The position numbers and the translations under genes are program-made. From Janthinobacterium sp. 17J80-10 (lineage in GTDB: Bacteria; Pseudomonadota; Gammaproteobacteria; Burkholderiales; Burkholderiaceae_D): a DNA stretch of 64,000 nt. Below, piece by piece: positions 51,379 through 63,281 of the stretch. The notes under the pieces were generated by a model, which saw nothing but the letters and a program-made list of their open reading frames with translations, ran no database searches and was not told the DNA's origin. The stretch lies in contig NZ_CP035311.1 of the NCBI RefSeq assembly GCF_004114795.1, positions 2,728,001 to 2,792,000 on the forward strand, written 5' to 3'. Each line of letters opens with the position of its first letter. Within the stretch, counting starts at the first letter, position 1.

Positions 51379-52170
51379 ATGAAAGTCAAAAAATCCATCG
51401 CCTCGATATTACTCTGGATGCTCATCCTGGGTTTCGGTCTGAGCATCGCAAACTCCCAGGCAACCACCGCCAGCGCCGACGGTGAAACCCGCAGCTGGCG
51501 CACTGCCCCTCGCCATTCCGCAGGTATCGCGCCAGACCCGGCACAGCACACGGACACTGCGATCGTCCAGGTCTATGCAGCCCCGACATATGGCTGGCGC
51601 GGCGTTTTTGCGGTGCACCCCTGGATCATCTTCAAGCGCAAGGGCGAAACGGCGTTCACCCGCTACGACGTGGTGGGATGGCGCGCGCCGGATGTCGTCC
51701 AGCGCAATTATGCGCTTCCTGACGGCCTATGGTACGGGTCGCAACCTGCCCTGCTGGTCGACCATCGGGGCCAGGACATCGATGCCATGATCACCGACAT
51801 CGAGGCAGCCATTGCGAGCTATCCCTATGCCAGCGAATACCAAAGCTATCCCGGGCCCAACAGTAATACTTTTCTGGCGCATATCGGCCGCGAAGTACCG
51901 GCGCTGCGGCTCGACCTGCCTGCCAATGCCATTGGCAAGGATTATCGCCCGGTGACCCGGCCTGTCGGGCTCTCCTCATCCGGCACCGGGCTGCAAGCTT
52001 CCTTGTGGGGACTGCTGGGGTTGACCCTGGGCCTGGAAGAAGGACTGGAGTTGAATATCCTGGGACTGAACTTTGGCATCGACCTCAACAGCCCGGGCCT
52101 GCGCCTGCCCTTTATTGGCCGGCTGGGACTGGATGACACGACGGTGACTGGCCAGGCAGCGGATAAATAA
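51379..52170 (+). CDS. DUF3750 family protein
   Basis: 263 residues with an N-terminal signal anchor (SIASILLWMLILGFGLSIA). The DUF3750 core runs from VQVYAAPTYGWRGVFAVHPW to GREVPALRLDLPANAIGKD, with several conserved Trp and the NSNTFLAHI segment, which recalls papain-like lipoprotein hydrolases of the LRAT/YiiX type by eye only. It probably faces the periplasm. The function is unknown. Confidence 0.82.
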   Translation: MKVKKSIASILLWMLILGFGLSIANSQATTASADGETRSWRTAPRHSAGIAPDPAQHTDTAIVQVYAAPTYGWRGVFAVHPWIIFKRKGETAFTRYDVVGWRAPDVVQRNYALPDGLWYGSQPALLVDHRGQDIDAMITDIEAAIASYPYASEYQSYPGPNSNTFLAHIGREVPALRLDLPANAIGKDYRPVTRPVGLSSSGTGLQASLWGLLGLTLGLEEGLELNILGLNFGIDLNSPGLRLPFIGRLGLDDTTVTGQAADK

Positions 52171-52369
52171 TCTACCGCTGCACTATCGTTTTCGCGTGTT
52201 AACCCGCTGCGCGCCCCGTGGTTATGAGCTTATTTCAAAAAAATGTCTCAAAAATCACAAAAAACAGGAAACCATTAACTACCAATGGTTTATTTATTGC
52301 ATTCTTTCAATACAATACAAATGTCTGTCCTATTGGTGGCGACATATTAATTATTTTTAGGAGTGAGAA

Positions 52370-52660
52370 TTGAGCAAAGCTGAAACCATTGCCGCAATCG
52401 CCGAGCAACACGATATCCCGAAGAAGAAAGCCCAGGAAATCTATGACGGCATTTTCGACGGTCTGACTGCTGAACTGAAAAAAGAAGGCCGCGCAGCTGT
52501 CGCCGGCTTTGGCACCTTCAGCGTGTCGCAGCGCGCAGCCCGCACCGGCCGCAACCCGGCAACTGGCGAACCCCTGAAAATCAAGGCATCGAAATCGATT
52601 CGCTTCAAGCAATCGGCCGCCTTGAAGGAAGTGGTTCAAAAGTTCAAGGCACCGAAGTAA
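52370..52660 (+). CDS. HU-family DNA-binding protein
   Basis: 96 residues from a TTG start (52370) with a strong AGGAGTGAG ribosome-binding site. The HU/IHF fold: KAETIAAIAEQHDIPKKKAQ, VAGFGTFSVSQRAARTGRNPATGEP (the DNA-bending arm with RxGRNPxTG) and KASKSIRFKQSAALK. It compacts and bends DNA as a dimer. The N-terminus lacks the usual M(N)KTELI start. A terminator follows immediately. Confidence 0.92.
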   Translation: MSKAETIAAIAEQHDIPKKKAQEIYDGIFDGLTAELKKEGRAAVAGFGTFSVSQRAARTGRNPATGEPLKIKASKSIRFKQSAALKEVVQKFKAPK

Positions 52661-52675
52661 GCGCCAAGAGCAAAT

Positions 52676-52706
52676 AAAAAAGGCAGGTATATCCTGCCTT
52701 TTTTTA
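52676..52706. terminator. Bidirectional Rho-independent terminator after HU
   Basis: Arms AAAAAAGGCAGG (52676-52687) and CCTGCCTTTTTT (52693-52704) pair perfectly, giving T tracts on both strands. It ends both the HU gene and the convergent hfq-like gene. Confidence 0.9.
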
Positions 52707-52721
52707 TTCCTGCCTTTTCTA

Positions 52722-52967
52722 TTACTGCGGGGTCGACTCGTCCGGATCGCCAAGTTTGATGTCGCGCGATGGCACCACCGTCGAAATTGCATGTTTGTAG
52801 ACCAGCTGGGTACTGGCACTGCTGCGCAGCATGACGACATATTGATCGAATGAATCGATATGCCCGACCAGTTTGATGCCGTTAACCAGGAACATCGACA
52901 CGGGGACATGCTCCCGGCGCAGCGTGTTCAAAAGAAGGTCCTGTAAATTTTGCCTTGGGGTGCTCAC
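52722..52967 (-). CDS. Divergent Hfq-like RNA chaperone
   Basis: 81 residues from GTG 52967. The Sm1 motif [23 protein letters not shown] and Sm2 motif [12 protein letters not shown] are unmistakable Hfq. It differs from the main Hfq: [12 protein letters not shown] in place of QDPFLN, one extra residue in [12 protein letters not shown], and an acidic tail ([14 protein letters not shown]). The usual hflX/der neighbours are absent, so this is probably a second Hfq. It converges on the HU gene. Confidence 0.85.
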   Translation of the reverse strand: MSTPRQNLQDLLLNTLRREHVPVSMFLVNGIKLVGHIDSFDQYVVMLRSSASTQLVYKHAISTVVPSRDIKLGDPDESTPQ

Positions 52968-53130
52968 GGTAATTCTCGAAAATGAATGATCCCGCCAGTG
53001 TACCGCAGCAGCGGGAAATCGACATGCCCATTCCTGTAAAAGTGTGAAAGACCTTGCGCGACATCGTTCAAACAGCCCGACATGCAGTGCTGCACGATAA
53101 AATAAGCCCAGTTCGCGCCTGTCATTACCC

Positions 53131-53871
53131 ATGAGCCTGCCCCGCCCTCTTTTCATTGCTTTCATTGCCGCAACGCTTGCGGCCTGCGCCCCCTTTCGCC
53201 CGGACACGGCGCTGCCTGTCATGGTGGCGGCTTCCCCCAACTTTGACCTGCGCCGGCCAAACCTGGTGATCATCCATCACACCAGCAGCGACACGGTGGA
53301 GCGGGCACGGCATTCCCTGACCTCCCCTGATCGCGCGGTCAGCGCGCATTACCTGATTGGCCGCGACGGCCGGATCTTCCAGCTCGTCGCAGAACAGGCC
53401 CGCGCCTGGCATGCCGGCAAATCCTGGTGGGCCGGCCAGACGGACATCAACTCGGCATCCCTCGGCATCGAACTCGATAACAATGGCAGCGAACCCTTCG
53501 CCGAAGCCCAGATCGAGGCGCTGCTGGCATTGCTGGCCGATATCCGCCAGCGCCACAAGATACCTGCCGCAAATTTCATCGGCCACGCCGATGTCGCGCC
53601 GACGCGCAAGAGTGATCCGAGCGTATTTTTCCCCTGGCAACGGCTGGCGCAGCAGGGGTTCGGCCTGTGGTGCGACGCGCCAATAGCCCCGGCCCCGCCT
53701 GCGTTTGATCTGCACCTCGCCCTCACGGCCATCGGTTATGACCCGGCCACGCCGGACGCGTCACGCCAGGCATTTCGCCTGCATTTCATCCGCAGTGTGC
53801 TGGCGCCTACGGTAGACGAAGAGAAAGCGCTGGCTTTTTGTCTCTTGCAGTCCAAAGCGTTGCCTAAGTAG
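53131..53871 (+). CDS. Lipoprotein N-acetylmuramoyl-L-alanine amidase (AmiD-like)
   Basis: 246 residues with a lipoprotein signal peptide ([11 protein letters not shown], lipid Cys19). The amidase_2 domain has zinc ligands in [12 protein letters not shown], a second His at WHAGKSWW, and [14 protein letters not shown]; the Glu of [10 protein letters not shown] is conserved. It cleaves the amide between MurNAc and the stem peptide, most likely from the outer membrane's inner face, in cell-wall recycling. The enzyme is complete. Confidence 0.9.
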   Translation: MSLPRPLFIAFIAATLAACAPFRPDTALPVMVAASPNFDLRRPNLVIIHHTSSDTVERARHSLTSPDRAVSAHYLIGRDGRIFQLVAEQARAWHAGKSWWAGQTDINSASLGIELDNNGSEPFAEAQIEALLALLADIRQRHKIPAANFIGHADVAPTRKSDPSVFFPWQRLAQQGFGLWCDAPIAPAPPAFDLHLALTAIGYDPATPDASRQAFRLHFIRSVLAPTVDEEKALAFCLLQSKALPK

Positions 53872-53967
53872 AAATACTGACGGCCCGGCATTTGTTACAC
53901 CTCAACTGCTGCCTGCATTTCACAATCTACGATGCATGAACGAATCGTATTTTATGAGGTGAGGCAA

Positions 53968-55023
53968 ATGAATATGCATGGAATCAAACACGCTGCCATC
54001 GGCATGAGCCTGGTAATGGCAAGCGCGGCTGCGCAGGCAGTCGAATGGACGATTACCGATCTCGGGACACTGGGCGGGTCTTCCAGCCAAGCCACGGCCA
54101 TCAACAATCGGGGACAAGTGGTCGGCACTAGCAGCCTGGCAGGTGATATCAGCAGCCATGCATTCATTTACACGAATGGCGGCCTGTACGATCTGGGCAC
54201 GCTCGGTGGTGCCAGTAGTTCAGCGGCCGCCATCAATACGCAGGGCCAGGTCGTGGGCACTAGCGGCCTGAATGGCACGGTAGAAAGCCGTGGTTTCATC
54301 TATAGCGCAGGTAAGCTGCAAAGTATCGGTGCGCTGATTTCGGGGGTGCGCTCTTCCAGCGAGGCACGTGCCATCAACAATCGCGCGCAAGTGGTCGGGA
54401 TTGGCAGCAACCTTGACGTCCCGCAAGCACCAAGGGAACGTCTCTATGCCGTCGCCTACGACCGGGGCGCATTACGGCCGCTGAACAATGACATGCTGGC
54501 GGCTACCGGCATCAATGACCGAGGCCAGATCATTGGATACAAACAAGTCTTTGACGGGCTGCCGTTCCGGGCACGCGCCATATTGCTCGACAACGGCAAG
54601 CTGACCGAACTCGGCACGCTCGATGCCGTTCCCGGACGTGCCAGTATTCCAGCGGGCATCAACAATGCCGGCGAAATTGTCGGCACCAGCAGCAACCTTT
54701 TGACCGGATTCAGCCAGGCATTTACCTACCGCAATGGAAAAATGGCGAACCTCGGCGCCCAGCTCGGTTATGCTACAAGCGAAGGCAAGGCCATCAATAA
54801 CTTCGGTGATGTTGTCGGCGCGGGCACAAGGCCTGGCAAAGAGGGATCCCAGCCCTTTGTTTACAGTAAAAGCGGCCTGACAGAACTGAACACGCTTCCC
54901 GCAGTGCTCAGTGCCGGGTGGGTATTGAGCGAAGCGACCGGCATCAACGATGTCGGCCAGATCGTAGGTTCCGGTTACAAGAATGGCCAGCAGCGCGCCT
55001 ATCTTCTGACACCCTCACGATAA
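53968..55023 (+). CDS. Secreted HAF-repeat protein
   Basis: 351 residues. A signal peptide (GMSLVMASAAAQAVEW) precedes tandem extracellular repeats of the HAF type. I count seven copies of the (A/G)IN..G.(I/V)(I/V)G core (for example AINNRGQVVGTS, GINNAGEIVGTS, GINDVGQIVGSG), with DLGTLGG(S/A)SS twice. The repeats predict a beta-propeller-like fold. The start is ATG 53968 with ribosome-binding site GAGGTGAG. The function of HAF proteins is unknown. Confidence 0.88.
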   Translation: MNMHGIKHAAIGMSLVMASAAAQAVEWTITDLGTLGGSSSQATAINNRGQVVGTSSLAGDISSHAFIYTNGGLYDLGTLGGASSSAAAINTQGQVVGTSGLNGTVESRGFIYSAGKLQSIGALISGVRSSSEARAINNRAQVVGIGSNLDVPQAPRERLYAVAYDRGALRPLNNDMLAATGINDRGQIIGYKQVFDGLPFRARAILLDNGKLTELGTLDAVPGRASIPAGINNAGEIVGTSSNLLTGFSQAFTYRNGKMANLGAQLGYATSEGKAINNFGDVVGAGTRPGKEGSQPFVYSKSGLTELNTLPAVLSAGWVLSEATGINDVGQIVGSGYKNGQQRAYLLTPSR

Positions 55024-55030
55024 TCGCCTG

Positions 55031-55058
55031 CAGCGCACTGGCCGGAGCCGGTGCGCTG
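55031..55058. terminator. GC-rich hairpin after the HAF gene
   Basis: CAGCGCACTGGC and GCCGGTGCGCTG pair (one G-T pair) on a CGGA loop. There is no T tract, so termination efficiency is uncertain. Confidence 0.5.
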
Positions 55059-55091
55059 AGGTCGACGACAGAAGCATGCTTCAGGACGGCA

Positions 55092-55406
55092 TCAATTAAT
55101 CGACGGGATCGGCACCGTCGGCAAGGACTTCAGGATTTCGGCTGAATTGCCTTCTGGATCTTTTTCTGCCATCAGGTTAATCCACCCCATGACTTCATTG
55201 ATGCTGGCCAGGCCGCTATACAAGGCGGCGCGGGCCACGCAATACACCTTCAGCTCTTCCATACCGCTCGCCGATTCCGCAAGGCCAGACTGTGCCAGGT
55301 CGTAAATCGAGTTTTCGACATCGTCAAGATCATTCGTCATAGCTATGCGCAATGCGCGCATGCTGGAGACGGCGTCGACTGCATTGGAAATATCCATTTT
55401 TGCCAT
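55092..55406 (-). CDS. Small unrecognised cytoplasmic protein
   Basis: 104 residues, MAKMDISNAVDAVSSM at the start. No family recognised. The sequence is helical and acidic (MTNDLDDVENSIYDLAQSG, YCVARAALYSGLASINEVMG), without signal or membrane segment. It has an AGAGGAT ribosome-binding site. Convergent to the HAF gene and divergent from the helicase. Confidence 0.6.
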   Translation of the reverse strand: MAKMDISNAVDAVSSMRALRIAMTNDLDDVENSIYDLAQSGLAESASGMEELKVYCVARAALYSGLASINEVMGWINLMAEKDPEGNSAEILKSLPTVPIPSIN

Positions 55407-55704
55407 GTTTATCCTCTTTTCTTGTCATTTCTTGCAATAAGGTAGGTCGTTGCCAAACGTAAATCCAGGCAAATCGGCTGCGAGAAAATCAAGGCCAGTT
55501 TCAGGCCGAAAACAGGAACAGAACATTGCGCACGACCGCATGAAAAAAGCAGCAGTAGCACGAATGTCAGCTTCAGTATGCGCTATAAATCACGCGTCGT
55601 GGTAATTCGTTTTTTCAGGACCCCTGTTCGATGCAACAAAGAGAGTAAACTGTCACCCTTATTTCTTTGCCTATACCGAATCGAGCCAATCCGTGAGTGA
55701 CCCC

Positions 55705-57987
55705 ATGTCTGATACCACCTTCCCCTTGTTTGCCGACCTGAATCTGAGCGAACCTTTAGTCAGGGTATTGAAGGAACTTGGCTACGAGACGCCATCGCCG
55801 ATCCAGGCGGCGACGATTCCCATCCTGCTGGAAAATCGTGACGTGCTTGGCCAGGCCCAGACCGGCACCGGCAAAACCGCCGCCTTCGCCCTGCCGATCC
55901 TGTCGCGCATCGATCTGCGCCAGAACACGCCGCAAGCGCTGGTGCTTGCGCCGACCCGCGAACTGGCGATCCAGGTCGCGGAAGCCTTGCAGCGCTACGC
56001 CACGCATATCCCCGGATTTCATGTGCTGCCGATTTATGGCGGCCAGAGCTATGGCCCGCAACTCTCCGCCTTGCGCCGCGGTGTGCATGTCGTCGTCGGT
56101 ACGCCTGGCCGCGTGATCGACCACCTGGAAAAAAACTCCCTGGACCTGTCGCACCTGAAAACCCTGGTGCTGGACGAAGCCGACGAAATGCTGCGCATGG
56201 GTTTCATCGACGATGTCGAGACTATCCTGCAAAAGACCCCGGCATCGCGCCAGACCGCCCTTTTTTCCGCCACCATGCCTTCGGTAATCAAACGCATTGC
56301 GCAAACCTACCTGCGCAATCCGGCGGAAGTGACGATTGCAGCCAAGACGGGTACCGCCGAGAATATCCGCCAGCGCTACTGGCTGGTCAGCGGCATGCAC
56401 AAGCTCGATGCCCTGACCCGCATCCTCGAAGCCGAAGTTTTCGACGGCATGATCATCTTTGCGCGCACCAAGCTCGGCACCGAGGAGCTCGCCGGCAAAC
56501 TGCAGGCGCGCGGCTTTTCGGCGGCAGCCATCAATGGCGATTTGGCGCAGCAGCAGCGCGAGCGCACCATCCAGCAACTCAAGGATGGCAAGATCGATAT
56601 CCTGGTCGCCACCGACGTGGCCGCCCGCGGACTCGATGTCGAGCGCATCAGCCACGTCATCAATTACGATGTGCCGCACGACCCCGAAAGCTATACCCAC
56701 CGCATTGGCCGTACCGGCCGCGCCGGCCGCAGCGGCGAAGCGATCCTGTTCATTACCCCGCGCGAGCGCAATTTGCTCAAGGCGATCGAGCGTGCGACCC
56801 GGCAACCGGTATCGGTACTGGAATTGCCGAGCATCCAGGCCGTCAACGATGTGCGCATCGCCCGCTTCAAGGACCAGATCAGCGAAACGCTGGCAAGCGA
56901 AGGTCTGGAAATTTTCCAGTCGCTGATCGAGGATTACGAGCGCGAAAACAATGTTCCCGTGCTTGAAATCGCGGCAGCGCTGGCAAAACTGGCGCGCGGC
57001 GATGTGCCGCTGCTGCTCGACAAGAATCGCCGCGAGCCGCAGGAAGAGCGCTCGGCACAATTTGAACGCCCAGCGCGACAGGAGCGGTTTGAGCGTCAGG
57101 ATCGGTTTGAACGTCCTGATCGTCGCGAGCAATTCGAGCGCCCTGCCTTCCCGAAAAAGGAACGCATCCTGCGCGCTGCAGATCCCGGCATGCAGACCTA
57201 CCGTCTTGCAGTGGGCTATGCCCACGGTGTCAAGCCGGGCAATATCGTCGGCGCCATTGCGAACGAAGCATCGCTGGATTCCAAGCATATCGGCCGCATC
57301 GAAATCTTTGACGATTACAGCGTGGTGGATTTGCCGGATGACCTGCCGCCGCAGATGCTCGAGCATCTGAAGACGGTCTGGGTCGCGGGCCAGCAATTGC
57401 ACATCAGCCGCGACAGCGGCCAGGATGTCGCCGCCGCGCCTGCAGCTGCACCTGTTGCAGCCAAGCCGGTCGCACACGCGCCAACCGAAAAGCCCGCACG
57501 CAAGGAACGCCCAGCCCCGGCAGAAGCCACGGAGCGCGCGGCGGCGCCAAAGAAAGAACGCAGCGATCGCAAAGGCGACATGGGCATGGAGACCTACCGC
57601 ATCGAGGTCGGCCATACGCACAGCGTCAAGCCTGCCAATATCGTTGGCGCCATTGCCAATGAAGCCGGCCTCGACGCCAAGTACATCGGCCGCATTGAGA
57701 TATTCGATGACTACAGCGTGCTGGATCTGCCGGAAGGCATGCCCAAGGAAATCCTGGAACACCTCAAGACGGTGACAATCTCCGGCCATGCCCTGGGCAT
57801 CAGCCCGACCGGCGGCCGCGCAGCCAATCCAGGAAAAATGCCGGACAAAAAAATCTCCCTCTCGACACCGAAAAAAGGCGGCGACCGCAGGGTCGAGCAA
57901 AAGAAATTCGCCGACAAGGGCTTTTCCAAGGCCGGGAACGCACCGCCAAAGCCGAAGGCACACCGCAAGGGGCCAAAGCCGACGTAA
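55705..57987 (+). CDS. deaD: DEAD-box RNA helicase (DeaD/CsdA type) with duplicated RNA-binding domain
   Basis: About 760 residues from ATG 55705 (an in-frame GTG at 55693 is possible). Helicase motifs: Q motif YETPSPIQAATIP, AQTGTGKTAAF, PTRELAIQ, VLDEADEMLRMGF, FSATMP, ATDVAARGLDVE and HRIGRTGRAGR. An Arg/Glu-rich linker (FERQDRFERPDRREQFERP) leads to a DbpA-type RNA-binding domain (about residues 495-572), an Ala/Pro/Lys linker, then a second copy (about 624-705; NIVGAIANEA and GRIEIFDDYSV in both). E. coli DeaD has one such domain. It unwinds structured RNA in ribosome assembly or cold adaptation. Confidence 0.93.
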   Translation: MSDTTFPLFADLNLSEPLVRVLKELGYETPSPIQAATIPILLENRDVLGQAQTGTGKTAAFALPILSRIDLRQNTPQALVLAPTRELAIQVAEALQRYATHIPGFHVLPIYGGQSYGPQLSALRRGVHVVVGTPGRVIDHLEKNSLDLSHLKTLVLDEADEMLRMGFIDDVETILQKTPASRQTALFSATMPSVIKRIAQTYLRNPAEVTIAAKTGTAENIRQRYWLVSGMHKLDALTRILEAEVFDGMIIFARTKLGTEELAGKLQARGFSAAAINGDLAQQQRERTIQQLKDGKIDILVATDVAARGLDVERISHVINYDVPHDPESYTHRIGRTGRAGRSGEAILFITPRERNLLKAIERATRQPVSVLELPSIQAVNDVRIARFKDQISETLASEGLEIFQSLIEDYERENNVPVLEIAAALAKLARGDVPLLLDKNRREPQEERSAQFERPARQERFERQDRFERPDRREQFERPAFPKKERILRAADPGMQTYRLAVGYAHGVKPGNIVGAIANEASLDSKHIGRIEIFDDYSVVDLPDDLPPQMLEHLKTVWVAGQQLHISRDSGQDVAAAPAAAPVAAKPVAHAPTEKPARKERPAPAEATERAAAPKKERSDRKGDMGMETYRIEVGHTHSVKPANIVGAIANEAGLDAKYIGRIEIFDDYSVLDLPEGMPKEILEHLKTVTISGHALGISPTGGRAANPGKMPDKKISLSTPKKGGDRRVEQKKFADKGFSKAGNAPPKPKAHRKGPKPT

Positions 57988-58208
57988 CAGGCAAAGCCAT
58001 CATGACGGCCCAAATCGGATTTATCAAACGTTTGGGGGCGCGCAAAGAAGCGCGCAATGGCCAGGTCATTTGCCCTGGAGTGGGCGAATGACCTGGATGG
58101 CGCACAAACGCCACAGGCCGGCAAGATCGGCTTCATGGTTATAAATGTTGCTCGTAGAATGCGTTCGGGATTACTCTGTTACGACCGCCAACATCCGCGA
58201 GGCAGTTC

Positions 58209-59492
58209 GTGCAGCGCATTCTGCTTATTCTCACCGAATTCCCGCCGCGCATAGGCGGCATGCAAACCCACGCGGCTTACCTTTCACGCCACCTTCACCA
58301 GCACGGCTACCGCATCGAAGTATTTACCCATCGCCTGTCCGATCCGCAGATGTCGCAGGAGACGGCAGACTATGATGCGGCGCAGCCTTTCCCGGTGCAT
58401 CGCATTCTGGGACGCCTGTCATATCAGCATAATTTGCAATTGCTGTCGCAGCATATCCGGCGGTTTTCACCCGACCTGATTTACACGTCGACAGTGTATT
58501 ACGGCATCCTGCAGCAGCGCGCCGGTATCCCGGTCGTATGCCGTTGTGTGGGTAACGATGTGCTGCGCCCATGGCTGGGTTATCCGTTTCAGTTCGGCAG
58601 CCGCCTGTTGAATAATCCGCACCTGGAAAAATTGCTGCATCGCTGGCTGGAAAGGCATACTTACCCTGACTGGGTCGAGCTGCTGTTTCGGCGGCAGCGC
58701 GAGCGGATAACGAAGGCAGCAGCACACGCGGCATCGCATATTTTTGCCAACAGCGCATTCACGGCTGGCTTGCTGCAAGCGATACAGGTGCCTCAGGAGC
58801 GGATTCAAATCCTGGTCGGCGGTGTCGATAGCCAGCGCTTTCACATGCCGGACGCATGCAAGATCAGCGCACGTCGGGCGCTCGGCTTGCCCGAGTCGGG
58901 CGTGCTGTTGATGACCGCATGCCGGCTAGTCGCCAAGAAAGGCGTCGACCTGCTGCTCGATGCATTGCCGGCTTTGCGCGCGACGCTTCCACTGGCGCAC
59001 CTGGTCATCGTCGGCGATGGCAAATACCGCGCGCGCTTCGAGCAATACTGCGCGGCGCAGGGCATCGACAACGTCATCTTCACCGGTCGTGTGTCGCATG
59101 ACATGATCCATCGCTACTACACGGCTTGCGACATGTTTCTCCTGGCCAGTCGCGAGAGCGTCAATGCAAGCACCGGCACGCGCGATGTGGAAACGATGGG
59201 GCGTGTATTGTGCGAAGCGAATGCCGCCGGCATTCCAGTCATCGCAAGCCGTTCAGGCGGCATACCAAGCGTAATCACCGATGGCGTCAACGGCTTGCTG
59301 TTCGAGGCCGAAAACCTCGAACAGTTAATCGACAGGATCAATTACCTGCACGGGCATCCACAGGCGCGAAGCGAGATGATCCGGCAGGGCCTGCTGCGTG
59401 CCCGCGATGAATTCGACTGGGCCAGCATCCTTCATGCGCATCGCCAGGCATTTCATAACAGCCACATCTTCCAGCATCGCCCAATCGGCTGA
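58209..59492 (+). CDS. Glycosyltransferase family 4
   Basis: 427 residues from GTG 58209. GT-B fold: the N-terminal LILTEFPPRIGGMQTHAAYL (acceptor domain) and the C-terminal nucleotide-sugar domain with ACRLVAKKGVDLLLDALP, HLVIVGDGKYRARFEQ, FLLASRESVN and GRVLCEANAAGIPVIAS (the E-x7-E motif). It transfers a sugar, probably in surface polysaccharide or glycolipid synthesis. No polysaccharide cluster is nearby, so its product is unknown. It converges on the rRNA operon terminator. Confidence 0.9.
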   Translation: MQRILLILTEFPPRIGGMQTHAAYLSRHLHQHGYRIEVFTHRLSDPQMSQETADYDAAQPFPVHRILGRLSYQHNLQLLSQHIRRFSPDLIYTSTVYYGILQQRAGIPVVCRCVGNDVLRPWLGYPFQFGSRLLNNPHLEKLLHRWLERHTYPDWVELLFRRQRERITKAAAHAASHIFANSAFTAGLLQAIQVPQERIQILVGGVDSQRFHMPDACKISARRALGLPESGVLLMTACRLVAKKGVDLLLDALPALRATLPLAHLVIVGDGKYRARFEQYCAAQGIDNVIFTGRVSHDMIHRYYTACDMFLLASRESVNASTGTRDVETMGRVLCEANAAGIPVIASRSGGIPSVITDGVNGLLFEAENLEQLIDRINYLHGHPQARSEMIRQGLLRARDEFDWASILHAHRQAFHNSHIFQHRPIG

Positions 59493-59530
59493 CGAGCGAA
59501 CTGCCCGGAGAAATCCGGCCGCGCAAAGCG

Positions 59531-59564
59531 AAACGCCCCACGCTCTTTCGAGGGTGGGGCGTTT
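59531..59564 (-). terminator. rRNA operon terminator
   Basis: AAACGCCCCA (59531-59540) pairs with TGGGGCGTTT (59555-59564). It lies just downstream of 5S on the minus strand and also after the converging glycosyltransferase, so it may serve both. Confidence 0.85.
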
Positions 59565-59576
59565 CTAGGTAAATAG

Positions 59577-59689
59577 CCTGACGATGACCTACTTTCACAC
59601 TGGTTGCAGCACTATCATCGGCGCGAAGTCGTTTCACGGTCCTGTTCGGGATGGGAAGGGGTGGTACCAACTTGCTATGGTCATCAGGC
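59577..59689 (-). rRNA. rrf: 5S ribosomal RNA
   Basis: The terminal helix CCTGATGACC / GTCATCGTCAGG and the conserved CCGAACTCAG-like CCCATCCCGAACAGG segment identify 5S (about 113 bases). Ends are estimated to within a few bases. Confidence 0.93.
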
Positions 59690-59852
59690 ATAACTTGTAG
59701 TGTCGCTTGTGGTCCCCGTTACTTTGGGGATCGCAAACAACGCAATCTGGGAAGAAGCAATAGTTTAGGGTACAACTTAATTGGCGGTTGTGATTGCCAG
59801 AATCGATCATGGCATCCACAGCTTACTCATCAACTATAACATCAAGGTTATA

Positions 59853-62729
<2,877 letters not shown>

Positions 62730-62928
62730 TAACGTTGACCTCTCTTCCGAGAGACGCTATAGAGTTATTCTGAGTATGTCGCGTTTGCCGTAATCCAGTC
62801 ATTCTCGCTTTTTATGGCCAGAACACTTTCATACTTGATGATTGATACAATCACAACCCACCAGCACTCATTCATACTTGCGTACAAACTTGTACTGATA
62901 AATTTCTTTACTATTACTTCTTCCAGAT

Positions 62929-62940
62929 TGTTAAAGAACA
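62929..62940 (-). promoter_or_regulatory. boxA-like antitermination element in the tRNA-Ala/23S spacer
   Basis: TGTTCTTTAACA on the minus strand matches the rRNA boxA consensus (TGCTCTTTAACA) that recruits Nus factors, followed by ATCTGGAAG. It lies about 200 bases before the 23S 5' end. Confidence 0.7.
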
Positions 62941-63020
62941 AAACAGCCAATGGTCTCTTAAAAACCAAACCATAGTCCCATCGCTACTTGCACGACTGAC
63001 TGTGGTTTGACCTTTGAAAC

Positions 63021-63096
63021 TGGTGGAGGTTGACGGGATCGAACCGACGACCCCCTGCTTGCAAAGCAGGTGCTCTCCCAGCTGAGCTAAACCCCC
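63021..63096 (-). tRNA. tRNA-Ala (anticodon TGC)
   Basis: 76-base cloverleaf with acceptor GGGGGTT/AACCTCC, anticodon loop TTTGCAA and encoded CCA. Located in the 16S-23S spacer, as usual. Confidence 0.97.
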
Positions 63097-63103
63097 GTAA
63101 TCC

Positions 63104-63180
63104 TGGTGGGTCTGGTTGGGCTCGAACCAACGACCCCCGCGTTATCAACACGGTGCTCTAACCAGCTGAGCTACAGACCC
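63104..63180 (-). tRNA. tRNA-Ile (anticodon GAT)
   Basis: 77-base cloverleaf with acceptor GGGTCTG, anticodon loop TTGATAA and encoded CCA, seven bases from tRNA-Ala in the 16S-23S spacer. Confidence 0.97.
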
Positions 63181-63281
63181 GCTTGATCAGACCTCAATCG
63201 CATCAACTTCGGATGCACTGTTTTCTGTTCTCTTTAAATAACAGACCGATAAGTGTGGACACTTGACTTGCGTGCAAACTC

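Noticed and set aside
55756-57963. Minus-strand frame of over 700 codons opposite deaD
   Set aside because: Antisense shadow of the helicase, same reasoning.
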